Shown here one piece after another: positions 17,753 to 25,374 of a stretch of DNA of 64,000 nucleotides. The notes beneath the pieces were generated by a model that did not search any database, was not told the DNA's origin, and saw nothing but the letters and a program-made list of their open reading frames with translations. The position numbers and the translations under genes are program-made. The stretch spans positions 2,294,001-2,358,000 of the forward strand of contig OZ252054.1 in NCBI GenBank assembly GCA_965248035.1. The letters run 5' to 3'. Numbering within the stretch: position 1 is the stretch's first letter; the number at the start of each line of letters is the position of its first letter. Origin of the DNA: BJGV01 sp964194745 (GTDB lineage: Bacteria > Pseudomonadota > Gammaproteobacteria > Burkholderiales > Nitrosomonadaceae).

Positions 17753-18582
17753 AACTCTTTCAGTCTTTTACGCATCAACGCACAATAATCTTTGGAAAGG
17801 TCAATCCCTACCGAGTTTCGGTTTAGCTTGTGTGCAGCAATAATAGTTGTCCCCGACCCCGCGAACGGGTCCAGCACAGTGTCTCTTTCGTCCATGAATA
17901 ACCGTATAAACCAATTAGGTAGTGCCTCGGGGAACGATGCCGGGTGGCCTGAATTGCCGCACTCAGTAGCCATGTGTAGTACGTTTGTAGGATAAGCCAT
18001 CTCCCTGCCTTCCCAATTAGCCACACGCTTCCCAAACCCGTTTCCATGAGCGCTATCGTCACGTCTTTTATCTGTATCAGACAGACTTCTTAAACGGGAG
18101 TCCTTCCAGTCTCCCATAGGCACACGTACTGCTCCTTGATTCATTTTGAATTTTTTATGCCTGGTAAAATGCAGCAAGCGTTCCCATGAGTCGCGAAAGC
18201 GATTCGGCCATTTACCCGGGTAGCTGTTTTTTTTGTGCCAGCAATACTCCTCTACCCAAAGCCAGCCCTGAGACCTAAGCCCCTGGATCAACTCAATCAC
18301 GTAAGGATGCCGTTCTCCGTTAATGGCGCGTTCTTTGATATTCAAGACAAACGACCCTGAGGGTTTTAAGCATTTCTTTAATTGCTCCGTTCTGGGGAGC
18401 ATCCAATCAACATATTCATTTGCACCCCCCCCCCTGTAATTGTCTTTTCTCTGATCCGCATAAGGGGGTGAGGTGATTATCAGATCTATAGTGTCATCAG
18501 GTATTTTCTCGGGAATAAGGGTTAGGCAATCCCCTTTATAAATCGAGGCTGTTTGCACCGCCTGTCCTAATACCACACTCAT
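17749..18582 (-). CDS. DNA methyltransferase of the R-M transposon (intact copy)
   Basis: A 277-residue beta-class amino methyltransferase. TSPPYAD (motif IV) is near residue 38 and DPFAGSGTTIIAAH (motif I plus SAM pocket) is near the C-terminus, followed by VGIDLSKDYC. The SPPY form is most common in N4-cytosine enzymes, though some are N6-adenine. The ATG overlaps the transposase stop (ATGA). The gene contains a run of ten G and a run of eight A (coding strand); both lengths differ in the other copy, where the frame is broken. Confidence 0.92.
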   Translation of the reverse strand: MSVVLGQAVQTASIYKGDCLTLIPEKIPDDTIDLIITSPPYADQRKDNYRGGGANEYVDWMLPRTEQLKKCLKPSGSFVLNIKERAINGERHPYVIELIQGLRSQGWLWVEEYCWHKKNSYPGKWPNRFRDSWERLLHFTRHKKFKMNQGAVRVPMGDWKDSRLRSLSDTDKRRDDSAHGNGFGKRVANWEGREMAYPTNVLHMATECGNSGHPASFPEALPNWFIRLFMDERDTVLDPFAGSGTTIIAAHKLNRNSVGIDLSKDYCALMRKRLKEL

Positions 18583-19505
18583 TTTACCAACTCAGCATAA
18601 GGAAGTCTCTTGCCAGTCATGCTCTTGCACAAGCTCTTCATTCTGTCCTGCGTATCCCTGCTCACATTCCCCTCATTCAGCCTGAAGGTAACTTCATTTA
18701 CATAGCGACCCAGGTGCTTTTTACTGAAGCTATGGTACACCCCATTGTAACCACGTTTCAACAACGCCCATACGCTCTCTATACCATTAGTGTGCACCAT
18801 TCCGTTCACATACTCTCTTGCTGAATGGTTTACACTTTGATAGTAAAACCCTTGTAAACCAATATAGCCCCTGTGATTATCTGTGTAAACAGTTGAGCCC
18901 GCCTTAACGTGTCTAACAATCTTACCTTGCAAGGTAGCCTTGTCTGCTTTGGAAATTGGCATAGCTTGTACCCGCCCGCCCCGCTCACGCATACCCATTA
19001 CCGCAGTCTTGCCTACCGCACCACGACCAGCCTTTAGTTTCTTGTCATTGTGTTTGTTTGTTTCTTTGCCGCCGATGTAGGTTTCGTCTGCCTCAACGAT
19101 ACCAGAAACCAAAGAGCCGTCTTGTGAGCAAGCCTCACGGATGCGGTGCCCAAGGTGCCATGCCGTCTTTTGTGTCATACTCAATTCTTTAGATAATTGC
19201 AAACTTGAGATCCCTTTTCTTGCGGTCAATACATAATATATTGCTACCGCCCATTTCCTCAGGCTCAATTTTGATGATTGCATAATCGTCCCGTTTCTGA
19301 CAGTAAAATGTTTCCGGCAATCCCCGCACCAATACGTATGATTCTTAGCCTTAGCCCGGCTGATTCTATCAGCGCAACTACAATGCATACAAACTCGCTT
19401 ATGGTTCCAAAGAACTTCTTCAAACCAATGTACTGCCTTTTCTTCGGTATCAAATCTTTCTAACAATTCCATGATGCTTATGGTTTTGGCTACGTGCTTT
19501 TTCAT
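18579..19505 (-). CDS. IS1595-family (ISXO2-like) transposase, R-M transposon
   Basis: A 308-residue DDE transposase with a zinc ribbon (CMHC, CGDC), VEADETYIGGKE, VYTDNHRGY and TNGIESVWALLKRGYNG. Identical to the copy at 31493-32419. It is driven by a promoter whose -35 lies in the inverted repeat, with CGGAG before the ATG. It is the head of a tightly overlapping operon, so transposase, methyltransferase and nuclease share one message. Confidence 0.95.
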   Translation of the reverse strand: MKKHVAKTISIMELLERFDTEEKAVHWFEEVLWNHKRVCMHCSCADRISRAKAKNHTYWCGDCRKHFTVRNGTIMQSSKLSLRKWAVAIYYVLTARKGISSLQLSKELSMTQKTAWHLGHRIREACSQDGSLVSGIVEADETYIGGKETNKHNDKKLKAGRGAVGKTAVMGMRERGGRVQAMPISKADKATLQGKIVRHVKAGSTVYTDNHRGYIGLQGFYYQSVNHSAREYVNGMVHTNGIESVWALLKRGYNGVYHSFSKKHLGRYVNEVTFRLNEGNVSRDTQDRMKSLCKSMTGKRLPYAELVK

Positions 19506-19534
19506 ATCGACTCCGTTGTGCTTAGTATATGCGG

Positions 19535-19563
19535 ATTATAATATGAAAAGGCCTGAATGTCAA
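19535..19563 (-). promoter_or_regulatory. transposon promoter, -35 inside the inverted repeat
   Basis: On the minus strand: TTGACA (19563-19558), 17 bases, TATAAT (19540-19535). A perfect sigma-70 consensus; binding of transposase to the repeat would cover the -35 and could autoregulate the operon. Confidence 0.85.
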
Positions 19564-19627
19564 TATATTTCTGCGGATTTAAGTATATAATTCCCGTTTA
19601 AATCATATAAGCAACATTTTTTCTGCT

Positions 19628-20191
19628 CTAGTACCGATATGGCAAATAATATCCTTCCCGGATAACGGGATAACCATCATATCCATAGCAGGAATGAAGG
19701 CCACATCCACCAAACCCAGTATAACGACCCCCATAGCCACCATAATCATAATAGTCTTTATGATAATATTCCGACCATAGGTGAGTATCCGTGGATAACA
19801 GCAACGGCACCTGAATGACTTTATTTTCTACAGTGCGTGCAATGCCCCCATTTAGTGTTCCCACAACAGTAATTTTTTTACCTTGTATATAGACTATAGG
19901 ATCGAGAAACTTAGTACTTTTAATGACAAAGAGTCCTCCGTGTGGTCCATTTAGTTTAGGGCGAGCAAAATAATTCAGAGGATAGAACAATACTTGCACA
20001 AGACTAAAATTTTCTTGGTTTTCTACGTTAATAATAACGCCACCCCAACGTACAGGGACATTCTTGTGACTATCTATGTTTTGGGTAACCTGGGCATAGG
20101 GAATATCCACCACGCGTGCATCCTTCATCGCCTGTGGCAGGCTAGTGCAAGCACCTAATAGGAAACAAGATAGGTATAAATATGGCTTCAT
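19628..20191 (-). CDS. Slp family outer-membrane lipoprotein
   Basis: A 187-residue lipoprotein with lipobox LGAC near residue 15 and the Slp pattern: PVRWGGVIINVENQ, then VLFYPLNYFARP and VTVVGTLNG-like segment (KKITVVGTLNGGIA). The C-terminal tail is unusually rich in Gly/Tyr (YDYGGYGGRYTGFGG). Slp proteins are starvation- or stationary-phase-inducible outer-membrane lipoproteins of unclear function. The start lies 30 bases upstream of the lipobox; no operon partner is visible. Confidence 0.88.
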   Translation of the reverse strand: MKPYLYLSCFLLGACTSLPQAMKDARVVDIPYAQVTQNIDSHKNVPVRWGGVIINVENQENFSLVQVLFYPLNYFARPKLNGPHGGLFVIKSTKFLDPIVYIQGKKITVVGTLNGGIARTVENKVIQVPLLLSTDTHLWSEYYHKDYYDYGGYGGRYTGFGGCGLHSCYGYDGYPVIREGYYLPYRY

Positions 20192-20250
20192 TCTTTCCCT
20201 AAGAATACGCTATGTACCAACTATATACGGATACCGAAATGACAAAGTTA

Positions 20251-20310
20251 CAAAAATCTATGGGTTGAAAGCAGACATTCGTGAAAGTCTATTTTGTACA
20301 AAAAAACAAT
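20251..20310 (+). repeat. REP-like double unit before an att-like repeat
   Basis: TGGGTTGAAAGCAGACATTC, then GTGAAAGTCTATTTTGTAC: the two-part REP arrangement seen in front of other composite units (36222, 43465, 60922). Confidence 0.55.
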
Positions 20311-20320
20311 CTCATTTAGC

Positions 20321-20463
20321 TTCCAAAGTAATCCGATAACAACTAATCACACTGGGGGTATTATTGGGGGTATCTCAAGGAAAGAGGGACAACTATTTTT
20401 CGTCTAATAGTATGATTAGTAGGATATTAATAGGCGCTGGTTCGATTCCCGCCGCCCCCACCA
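20321..20463 (+). repeat. att-like composite repeat, family B
   Basis: CCAAAGTAATCCGATAACAA, tandem GGGGGTATTA and GGGGGTATCT, about 60 further bases, then GGTTCGATTCCCGCCGCC and CCACCA, a near-perfect tRNA/tmRNA 3' end with CCA. Family B has GGGGGTAT where family A has GTTGGTAT; the remaining architecture is the same. A terminator follows at 20498-20533, as expected after a structural RNA end. Confidence 0.75.
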
Positions 20464-20497
20464 ATTAAGTGTTTGATGCCGTTCAAAGCTGTACACG

Positions 20498-20533
20498 AAA
20501 CCCGCTTTAATCCTAATGATTAGCGGGTTTTTT
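20498..20533 (+). terminator. Rho-independent terminator after the att-like site
   Basis: AAACCCGCT with a 15-base loop and AGCGGGTTTTTT. It probably belonged to the structural RNA gene whose 3' end is preserved. Confidence 0.75.
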
Positions 20534-20822
20534 GTTCTTTCCCATTCATCCCCATCTATTGCAATATACAGTCATCACGTAATATTTAATATTGCTATAA
20601 CCCATAAATCTGACCTCAATACATATAACGCAAAAACAGAAAAAAGGAAGCAAGAAAACTTTTCATACTTTTCAGCATTACTCCATAAATAATACTTGTA
20701 CCATTAATGAAACTTCCACTTCAACAAAGAATTATCGCTACTAAAAGGTTAATTCAACAAGGTATTCTTTAAATTTTCTTAGATTCTTGATATTCTTTGT
20801 TTTTATAGTTTAAAAGTTTTGT
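20534..20822. other. AT-rich spacer before the TIR locus
   Basis: No gene seen. Base composition falls sharply from here to about 22.8 kb, marking the TIR module as a separate acquisition. Presumably holds the promoter for the gene pair. Confidence 0.4.
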
Positions 20823-21242
20823 ATGGAAGCTAAGATAAAACACTTGGAGCTGATTCAAGGTGTTATTAATCGAATGGCTAGTAATTCTTTTCTCCTTAAA
20901 GGCTGGAGTGTTACTCTTATATCAGCTTTGTTTGCTCTGGCCGCTACAGATTCTAATTCTTTTTTTATTTATCTGGCGTATTTTCCTTCTTTATCTTTCT
21001 GGCTTTTAGATGCGTATTATCTAAGACAAGAACGTTTGTATAGAGAATTATATTATTCTGTTTCTAAAAAGATTGAGACAGAGATTGATTTTTCAATGCA
21101 TGTAGGTGTTTTTTCTTCGAATGTTAAATCATGGTTTTGTACATGTTTGTCATCTACGCTATTAATTTTACATGGTATAACTCTTGGGGTCATTACTTTA
21201 ATTATGTTTATTTTTAATTATTGGGAGAAATTAAATGTCTAG
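20823..21242 (+). CDS. small membrane partner of a TIR protein (139 aa)
   Basis: Three hydrophobic segments: GWSVTLISALFALAA (about 28-43), FFIYLAYFPSLSFWLLDAYYL (46-66) and SSTLLILHGITLGVITLIMF (110-129). In between lies RQERLYRELYYSV, a charged helix. I recall this type of protein next to DUF1863/TIR genes in defence islands, where a membrane protein is a plausible killing effector. Its stop overlaps the TIR start (ATGTCTAG), so the two are translationally coupled. Very AT-rich compared with genes upstream. Confidence 0.7.
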   Translation: MEAKIKHLELIQGVINRMASNSFLLKGWSVTLISALFALAATDSNSFFIYLAYFPSLSFWLLDAYYLRQERLYRELYYSVSKKIETEIDFSMHVGVFSSNVKSWFCTCLSSTLLILHGITLGVITLIMFIFNYWEKLNV

Positions 21243-21711
21243 GCGTACATTTTTTAGTTTCAGATATAAAAATGATAACTGGCGCGCTGCTATTGTTCGT
21301 AATAGTTGGGTAACCCAAGATAGGATAGCTGCAGGTTTTTTTGATTCAGTTATATGGGAATCAATGAAAAAGGAAACTGATACAGCTATTGAATCATGGA
21401 TTGATAAACAGCTTAATGGAACGTCAGTTACTGTTGTATTAATTGGTAGTAATACTTATGGTAGAAAATGGATTAACTATGAGATGGTCAGTAGTAATAG
21501 AAGAAAAAATGGGATGCTTGGAATCTATATTAATAAGTTAGAAGATAGTCAGGGAAATACTTCATCAAAAGGTAAAAATCCTTTTGATTATTATAAATTT
21601 CCAAGAAATGGTCAAACTGTAACTTACCCTGTTTATGATTAGGTTTTAGATGAAGGTTATAATAATTTGGGAAGTTGGATTGAAAAAGCTGCAAAAGCTG
21701 CAGGGAAATAA
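21235..21711 (+). pseudogene. Thoeris ThsB-like TIR-domain protein with a late amber codon
   Basis: Follows the DUF1863/MTH538 TIR-like pattern: RRTFFSFRYKNDNWRAAIVRNSW at the N-terminus, AIESWIDKQLNGTSVTVVLIGS, GRKWINYEM, and GMLGIYINKL. TIR proteins of this kind make a cyclic-ADP-ribose-type signal on phage infection. The frame stops with TAG at 21640-21642 after PVYD. Reading on gives 22 more family-like residues (LDEGYNNLGSWIEKAAKA) to a TAA at 21709-21711. The family has Trp here, so TGG to TAG is likely. The truncated protein lacks only the C-terminal helix and might retain activity. Confidence 0.8.
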
Positions 21712-21918
21712 TTGTTTATCTGATAGTTAGTATATTAATTTAACTTCAACTAATTAGAAATTTCCTTCTTTTTTTGCTTGTTTGATTTTCTCGATTACAT
21801 TCCATTGCCTGACATATTATGAGTTTCCACCAGTTGTAAATTGGTTCGATTTGTAATTTTTGTTCCTCAAGCATTATCATGTTATGTTTTTCTTTCGTAT
21901 TTTAAAAAGGTAAAGATT

Positions 21919-22098
21919 ATGAATATTGAAGTAGGTGATTACGTAAAAGCAGATATACGTGATGGCGAATTTAGACTATTACAAGTCAAATCTATTAATG
22001 GAGATAAAGCTGTTTGTGTTGATTATTTAAATGAGGAACAGGTATTCAATTTTTCTATTTCAAAATTAATAAATGCTAATGATCCTACTGATACTTAG
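21919..22098 (+). CDS. small protein of the TIR module (59 aa)
   Basis: Short ORF starting IEVGDYVKADIRDGEF, a pattern of small beta-barrel (SH3/KOW-like) proteins, ending in an acidic tail. I choose the internal ATG preceded by AAAGGTAAAGATT; the longer frame has no binding site. Function unknown. A similar KVGQKVRVLS-type small protein lies at 34591-34809. Confidence 0.45.
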   Translation: MNIEVGDYVKADIRDGEFRLLQVKSINGDKAVCVDYLNEEQVFNFSISKLINANDPTDT

Positions 22099-22173
22099 TT
22101 TTTAAAATTTCCCTTTTATTTTTGCTTTCCGTATTTTTTCGATCACGTCCCATTGTCTAGCATATTCTAGGTC

Positions 22174-22812
22174 ATGTCTTTATTCAAAGATTACATCCTT
22201 TATGAGCGCATTATTTTTTATAGCGCATGGGAGAAAACAAGAGAGTTTTCTAGAAAACACTTTTTCATTGCGATATTTGTAAGTCTTTTTTCCGCGATAG
22301 CTGTGTTTTTAATGAATCCGTTAGATCAATTTGGACAGTTACTAAGTTCACTCCTTGCTTTGGTAACAGCTTTCTTCTTGATGTTCATTTTAGTCTTATT
22401 TTGGTACCTTTTTATTGCCCCACTTAGATTATGGAAAAAACAAACGTTAGATATTATCGACTTACAATTCAAAATTCAGAATAATCAAGACAAGCAACGT
22501 GTTTTATCAGCGTTTCATGCAATTGCTGATAATGGTAATGCACTTTGGGTAAAACGAATTAGTGAAGACGAGTTTGAAATTTGGAAGCAGGAGGTGCAGG
22601 ATTTTCGTTTGCTTGCTATAAGATTAATTGGTGGTGCTGTTTCACGTACTGCGGCAATTGGTTTTAATGTTACTCAAACTGATATAAATCGGGATTATGT
22701 ATATAAGGTGAATGAAGAACATAACCGTCAACTTATAATACTTGGTGTTCAAATGGATAAATTGTTAAGAATTATCGAAACCTCTATGAGGCCAGAACTT
22801 AATGCCTTCTGA
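22174..22812 (+). CDS. membrane protein with long cytoplasmic tail (212 aa)
   Basis: Two adjacent transmembrane helices (about 29-48 and 56-86, LLALVTAFFLMFILVLFWYLF) followed by a soluble region beginning LWKKQTLDIIDLQFKIQNN, which looks coiled-coil. Unknown family. It lies in the same AT-rich module as the TIR pair and ends 15 bases before an att-like site, so it is part of that acquired segment. A defence role is possible but unsupported. Confidence 0.6.
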   Translation: MSLFKDYILYERIIFYSAWEKTREFSRKHFFIAIFVSLFSAIAVFLMNPLDQFGQLLSSLLALVTAFFLMFILVLFWYLFIAPLRLWKKQTLDIIDLQFKIQNNQDKQRVLSAFHAIADNGNALWVKRISEDEFEIWKQEVQDFRLLAIRLIGGAVSRTAAIGFNVTQTDINRDYVYKVNEEHNRQLIILGVQMDKLLRIIETSMRPELNAF

Positions 22813-22826
22813 CCCAATTTTAATTT

Positions 22827-22902
22827 TTGAAAATAGAAAAAACCTAGATCAGCCTGTGGCAATGGTTACAGGCTACAATTCGATTCCCGCTGCCACCAAT
22901 TA
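22827..22902 (+). repeat. att-like repeat, family A, 3' half
   Basis: TTGAAAATAGAAAAAACCTAG, then CAATTCGATTCCCGC and TGCCACCA. It lacks the CCAAT block and the tandem arm motifs, which are expected upstream. It closes the TIR module. Confidence 0.7.
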
Positions 22903-22930
22903 AATGAACTAGGTAGTTCAAAGAAGCGCA

Positions 22931-22966
22931 AAATACCTACATGGATAAAGGGATGTAGGTATTTTT
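22931..22966 (+). terminator. Rho-independent terminator
   Basis: AAATACCTACAT and ATGTAGGTATTTTT stem with a short loop; it follows the att-like 3' end as at 20498. Confidence 0.75.
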
Positions 22967-22989
22967 GTCGAAAAGAAGGAAGAAGAAAA

Positions 22990-23571
22990 GTGGTGAGATT
23001 TCGAAGCGGACGACGACGATACAGTAGGAGGGGCACAACTGATGATTATCTACGATTAGATATACGGCATATACAACGTGAGGGTTTATTGAAGACCGGA
23101 CACGGCACCTTCAGTTGGCAGTGGAAACTCCGTGGTGTAACCGTGTCTTCTATTTCAGTACACACGAAAGCGGACAAGTTAATACTAAGTTACCGACATA
23201 AAATCGGAGAGGATGATTGGAAGGAAGAGTGTTATCCAGTTGGGTTAGATTGGACGCCATATAATTTTGGAGGGCACAGGGCATTGCTTCTTTGTCCAGC
23301 ACAAGGATGTAATCGGCGTGTTGCGATACTCTATTATAGTAAAGCAGTCTTTGCCTGCCGGTACTGTTGTAGGCTAGATTATCCTTGTCAGCGAGAGAGT
23401 GTCAGTGATTTAGTGATCCGACGGGCGAATAAGATTCGAAAACGGTTGGGTTGGGAGGAGGGGATTCTTAACCAGCCAGGCGAAAAGCCAAAAGGAATGC
23501 ACTGGCAGACCTTCTGGAAATTAGAGCGTCAGCATAATGTGTTTCTCAAAAAATCGCTGGATAGAATGTAA
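22990..23571 (+). CDS. island-associated zinc-ribbon protein (193 aa)
   Basis: The C-terminal half has paired cysteines CPAQGC and CRYCCRLDYPC, a probable zinc ribbon, followed by RRANKIRKRLGWEEG and KPKGMHWQTF. These segments recur in a very common family of uncharacterised proteins carried on genomic islands. The basic N-terminus (FRSGRRRYSRRG) suggests nucleic-acid contact. GTG start after GGAAGAAGAAAAGTG. It directly follows an att-like site, a frequent location for this family in my recollection. Confidence 0.7.
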   Translation: MVRFRSGRRRYSRRGTTDDYLRLDIRHIQREGLLKTGHGTFSWQWKLRGVTVSSISVHTKADKLILSYRHKIGEDDWKEECYPVGLDWTPYNFGGHRALLLCPAQGCNRRVAILYYSKAVFACRYCCRLDYPCQRESVSDLVIRRANKIRKRLGWEEGILNQPGEKPKGMHWQTFWKLERQHNVFLKKSLDRM

Positions 23572-23740
23572 AGTGGACTGAAACTAAAAATAATTAAAGG
23601 GTAATTTGCTCAACTATTCCCCTTATTTCTTTACTTTCAGTATTTTGATCATCGGCAAGATAAGTGATTAAATTTTCATAATTTTTTGATTAATGTTAGT
23701 AATTCGTCCTTCTTAACATATGAATTATAATACTTGCTTA

Positions 23741-23872
23741 AATAATAAATTAAGAGAATAATGTTCTTACGCGCTGATTTGTTTCGATTGCGGGCGCGAT
23801 ATAAATACAGCTAAACCGGAGAGCACTAAACCCGTTCTCTTGTACAAGCTAGAACGGGTTTTTTGTTTCCTG
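23741..23872 (+). ncRNA. conserved leader/small RNA candidate, copy 1
   Basis: About 130 bases shared with 43681-43810: AAGAGAATAATG, GATTGCGGGCGCGATATAAA, CAGCTAAACCGGAGA, then a terminator hairpin (CCCGTTCT / AGAACGGG). The hairpin stem is conserved while the loop varies (TTGTACAAGCT against CACGCGCAAGCT). Both copies lie shortly upstream of genes for related small proteins. An attenuating leader or a small RNA are the options; expression is untested. Confidence 0.5.
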
Positions 23873-23989
23873 TGATGCTTATAATCCAAAATCGAAACGA
23901 CCGTAGGAAAGATTGGACGTCGTTATTTAGCCCCACTTGCCATGACGTAAAAGAAGGGACTAAACGGGGAATCTTTCAAGGAGATTATC

Positions 23990-24313
23990 ATGTCATATCT
24001 AAAGCCCGGCACACTCTGTGTCATAGTGGGTGGATGCCCTAAAAATATTGGTCTCATCGTCGAAGTTCTTGCCCACATTGCGCCATATCCGTTCAGTTCT
24101 GACAAGTACAGTATAAGAACAGTCAGTGGCCGACCTTTTCCTCAACTCTGGAATGAAAAAGGCCTCCTTATAAGCGGCAACTCAAATAAGTGCTTCACAG
24201 ACCGGCACAAACTTCGCCCTTTGGTGGATCCAAAAGATGAATCCAGGGTACGTGAGGCAGGTGTTAAAGGTGTGAAGAACCGAAAGCGCGAACTCGCAGA
24301 TTGCCCTTCGTAG
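23990..24313 (+). CDS. small hypothetical protein (107 aa)
   Basis: Starts LKPGTLCVIVGGCPKNIG after a strong site (AAGGAGATTATC) and contains SIRTVSGRPFPQLW and ITDRHKLRPLVDP-like segment (CFTDRHKLRPLVDPKDE). I recognise a small, SH3-like accessory family of unknown function, not a specific domain. First of three small genes with similar strong ribosome-binding sites downstream of the leader candidate at 23741. Confidence 0.6.
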   Translation: MSYLKPGTLCVIVGGCPKNIGLIVEVLAHIAPYPFSSDKYSIRTVSGRPFPQLWNEKGLLISGNSNKCFTDRHKLRPLVDPKDESRVREAGVKGVKNRKRELADCPS

Positions 24314-24456
24314 TCCAGGCTCGCGCCATGCGCTATTAATTATTTGTTTTACCAATACGGTCTGATCCACCGCCCTTAACAGGAAAAGGATTGGGTGGAT
24401 TTGATCCGGATTGCGACGCCCGCCATATCGGCAAAGTCGCTAAACAGGAGAACATC

Positions 24457-24885
24457 ATGTCTAACTACGTTGTTTCATCACCATTTACAACTATTCCATC
24501 AGAACCGATTGACGAAGTCGGCAAGTATCCATACCTGGTTATCAGGTTAATGGCGACCGTTTACCAACGCCACCAGATTACTGTTTATCGTGGGGAAGCT
24601 TCAGTCGAAATTGGTCACGACAAGAATTTTGTTCGGCACCCGGAACCAATAACTGATGACGGAGCGATCACCCCTGATTGCCGCACACTCATATTGAATG
24701 CTGTTTTAGAAGCGGTAAAAAGAACGAAATTTAGAATGGCAGTCATCTGGGGCGAGGAGGAGGTAAGTTATGTCGAGCCGGATGGTTCAATCGATGAATC
24801 AACCGAGCCACCATCGGGTGGAGTTCCTTTACCAAACAAGATTGCATTTGATCAACGGGAAATAATTGACCTCTCAAAAAAGTAG
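24457..24885 (+). CDS. small hypothetical protein (142 aa)
   Basis: Begins SNYVVSSPFTTIPSEP after ACAGGAGAACATC. The ORF is open 22 codons further upstream but without a binding site. It contains CRTLILNAVLEAVKRTKFRMAVIWGEEE, a helix-strand unit, and an acidic Pro-rich tail. No family assigned. Second gene of the small-gene cluster; the upstream spacer contains ATCGGCAAAGTCGCTAAAC, echoing the leader motif. Confidence 0.5.
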   Translation: MSNYVVSSPFTTIPSEPIDEVGKYPYLVIRLMATVYQRHQITVYRGEASVEIGHDKNFVRHPEPITDDGAITPDCRTLILNAVLEAVKRTKFRMAVIWGEEEVSYVEPDGSIDESTEPPSGGVPLPNKIAFDQREIIDLSKK

Positions 24886-24909
24886 GCTTATTAAAAAGGA
24901 GATAATAAA

Positions 24910-25278
24910 ATGAGTACGGATTTTAAAAGCAAGAATCCTAAGGGCCTTAGCTTTACAGGGGTGTATTTCGACGGGGCAAGTAAAATGAATACAGACTTTA
25001 AAATCAAGAATCCTAATGCCAATAACGTTCTGGGGATGTATGTCGATGTGCCAATAGGCATGGGCCATCCCTTTGCCAAGATCAAATTTCAGAGTGAGGT
25101 GGATGCTACACTAAGTTATCAGGGCTCGAGATCACTCAAAGAGGCGATCGAATCAACCCTGAAACACATGCGCTATCTTTTTGGGGATGATATTCCTGAA
25201 GATCTTGTGAGAACTGCAGTATCGTTAACGTATGCTGAGCATGTTGCATTGAAGACAAAAAAATGGAGGAAAAGGTAA
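24910..25278 (+). CDS. small paralogue family protein with N-terminal duplication
   Basis: Residues 1-27 and 28-54 start with the same pattern (MSTDFKSKNP and MNTDFKIKNP), an in-frame duplication of about 27 codons. The remainder, from VPIGMGHPFAKIKFQS to RYLFGDDIPEDLV, is closely related to the 92-aa protein at 43931-44209, which has one N-terminal unit. Strong site AAAAGGAGATAATAAA. Unknown function. Confidence 0.6.
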   Translation: MSTDFKSKNPKGLSFTGVYFDGASKMNTDFKIKNPNANNVLGMYVDVPIGMGHPFAKIKFQSEVDATLSYQGSRSLKEAIESTLKHMRYLFGDDIPEDLVRTAVSLTYAEHVALKTKKWRKR

Positions 25279-25374
25279 GCACAAGCTATGTGAACTTGGC
25301 CGCTCAGCTTGAAATATAATATAGAGAGGCTAGCGGCCAGTTTGCAAGCTTTTGTAGGTAACAAAGAAAGAACT

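Larger units (their letters stand above)
16843..19595 (-). mobile_element. IS1595-family transposon carrying an R-M system, copy 1
   Basis: Bounded by perfect inverted repeats of about 50 bp beginning GGGAATTATATACTTAAATC and ending GCCTTTTC. Size is 2753 bp. Genes read leftward: transposase, methyltransferase, restriction endonuclease, 59-aa ORF, each start overlapping the previous stop by 4 bases. It is almost identical to the inverted copy at 31403-34153. Flanks are ATTCGAAT (left) and GTTTAAAT (right), so there is no 8-bp duplication. An end has been rearranged or recombined since insertion. Confidence 0.95.

Noticed and set aside
20400..20463. Complete tRNA or tmRNA gene
   Set aside because: Only the T-arm/acceptor 3' part can be recognised; no matching 5' acceptor strand, D-arm or anticodon arm is found upstream here or at the other sites.
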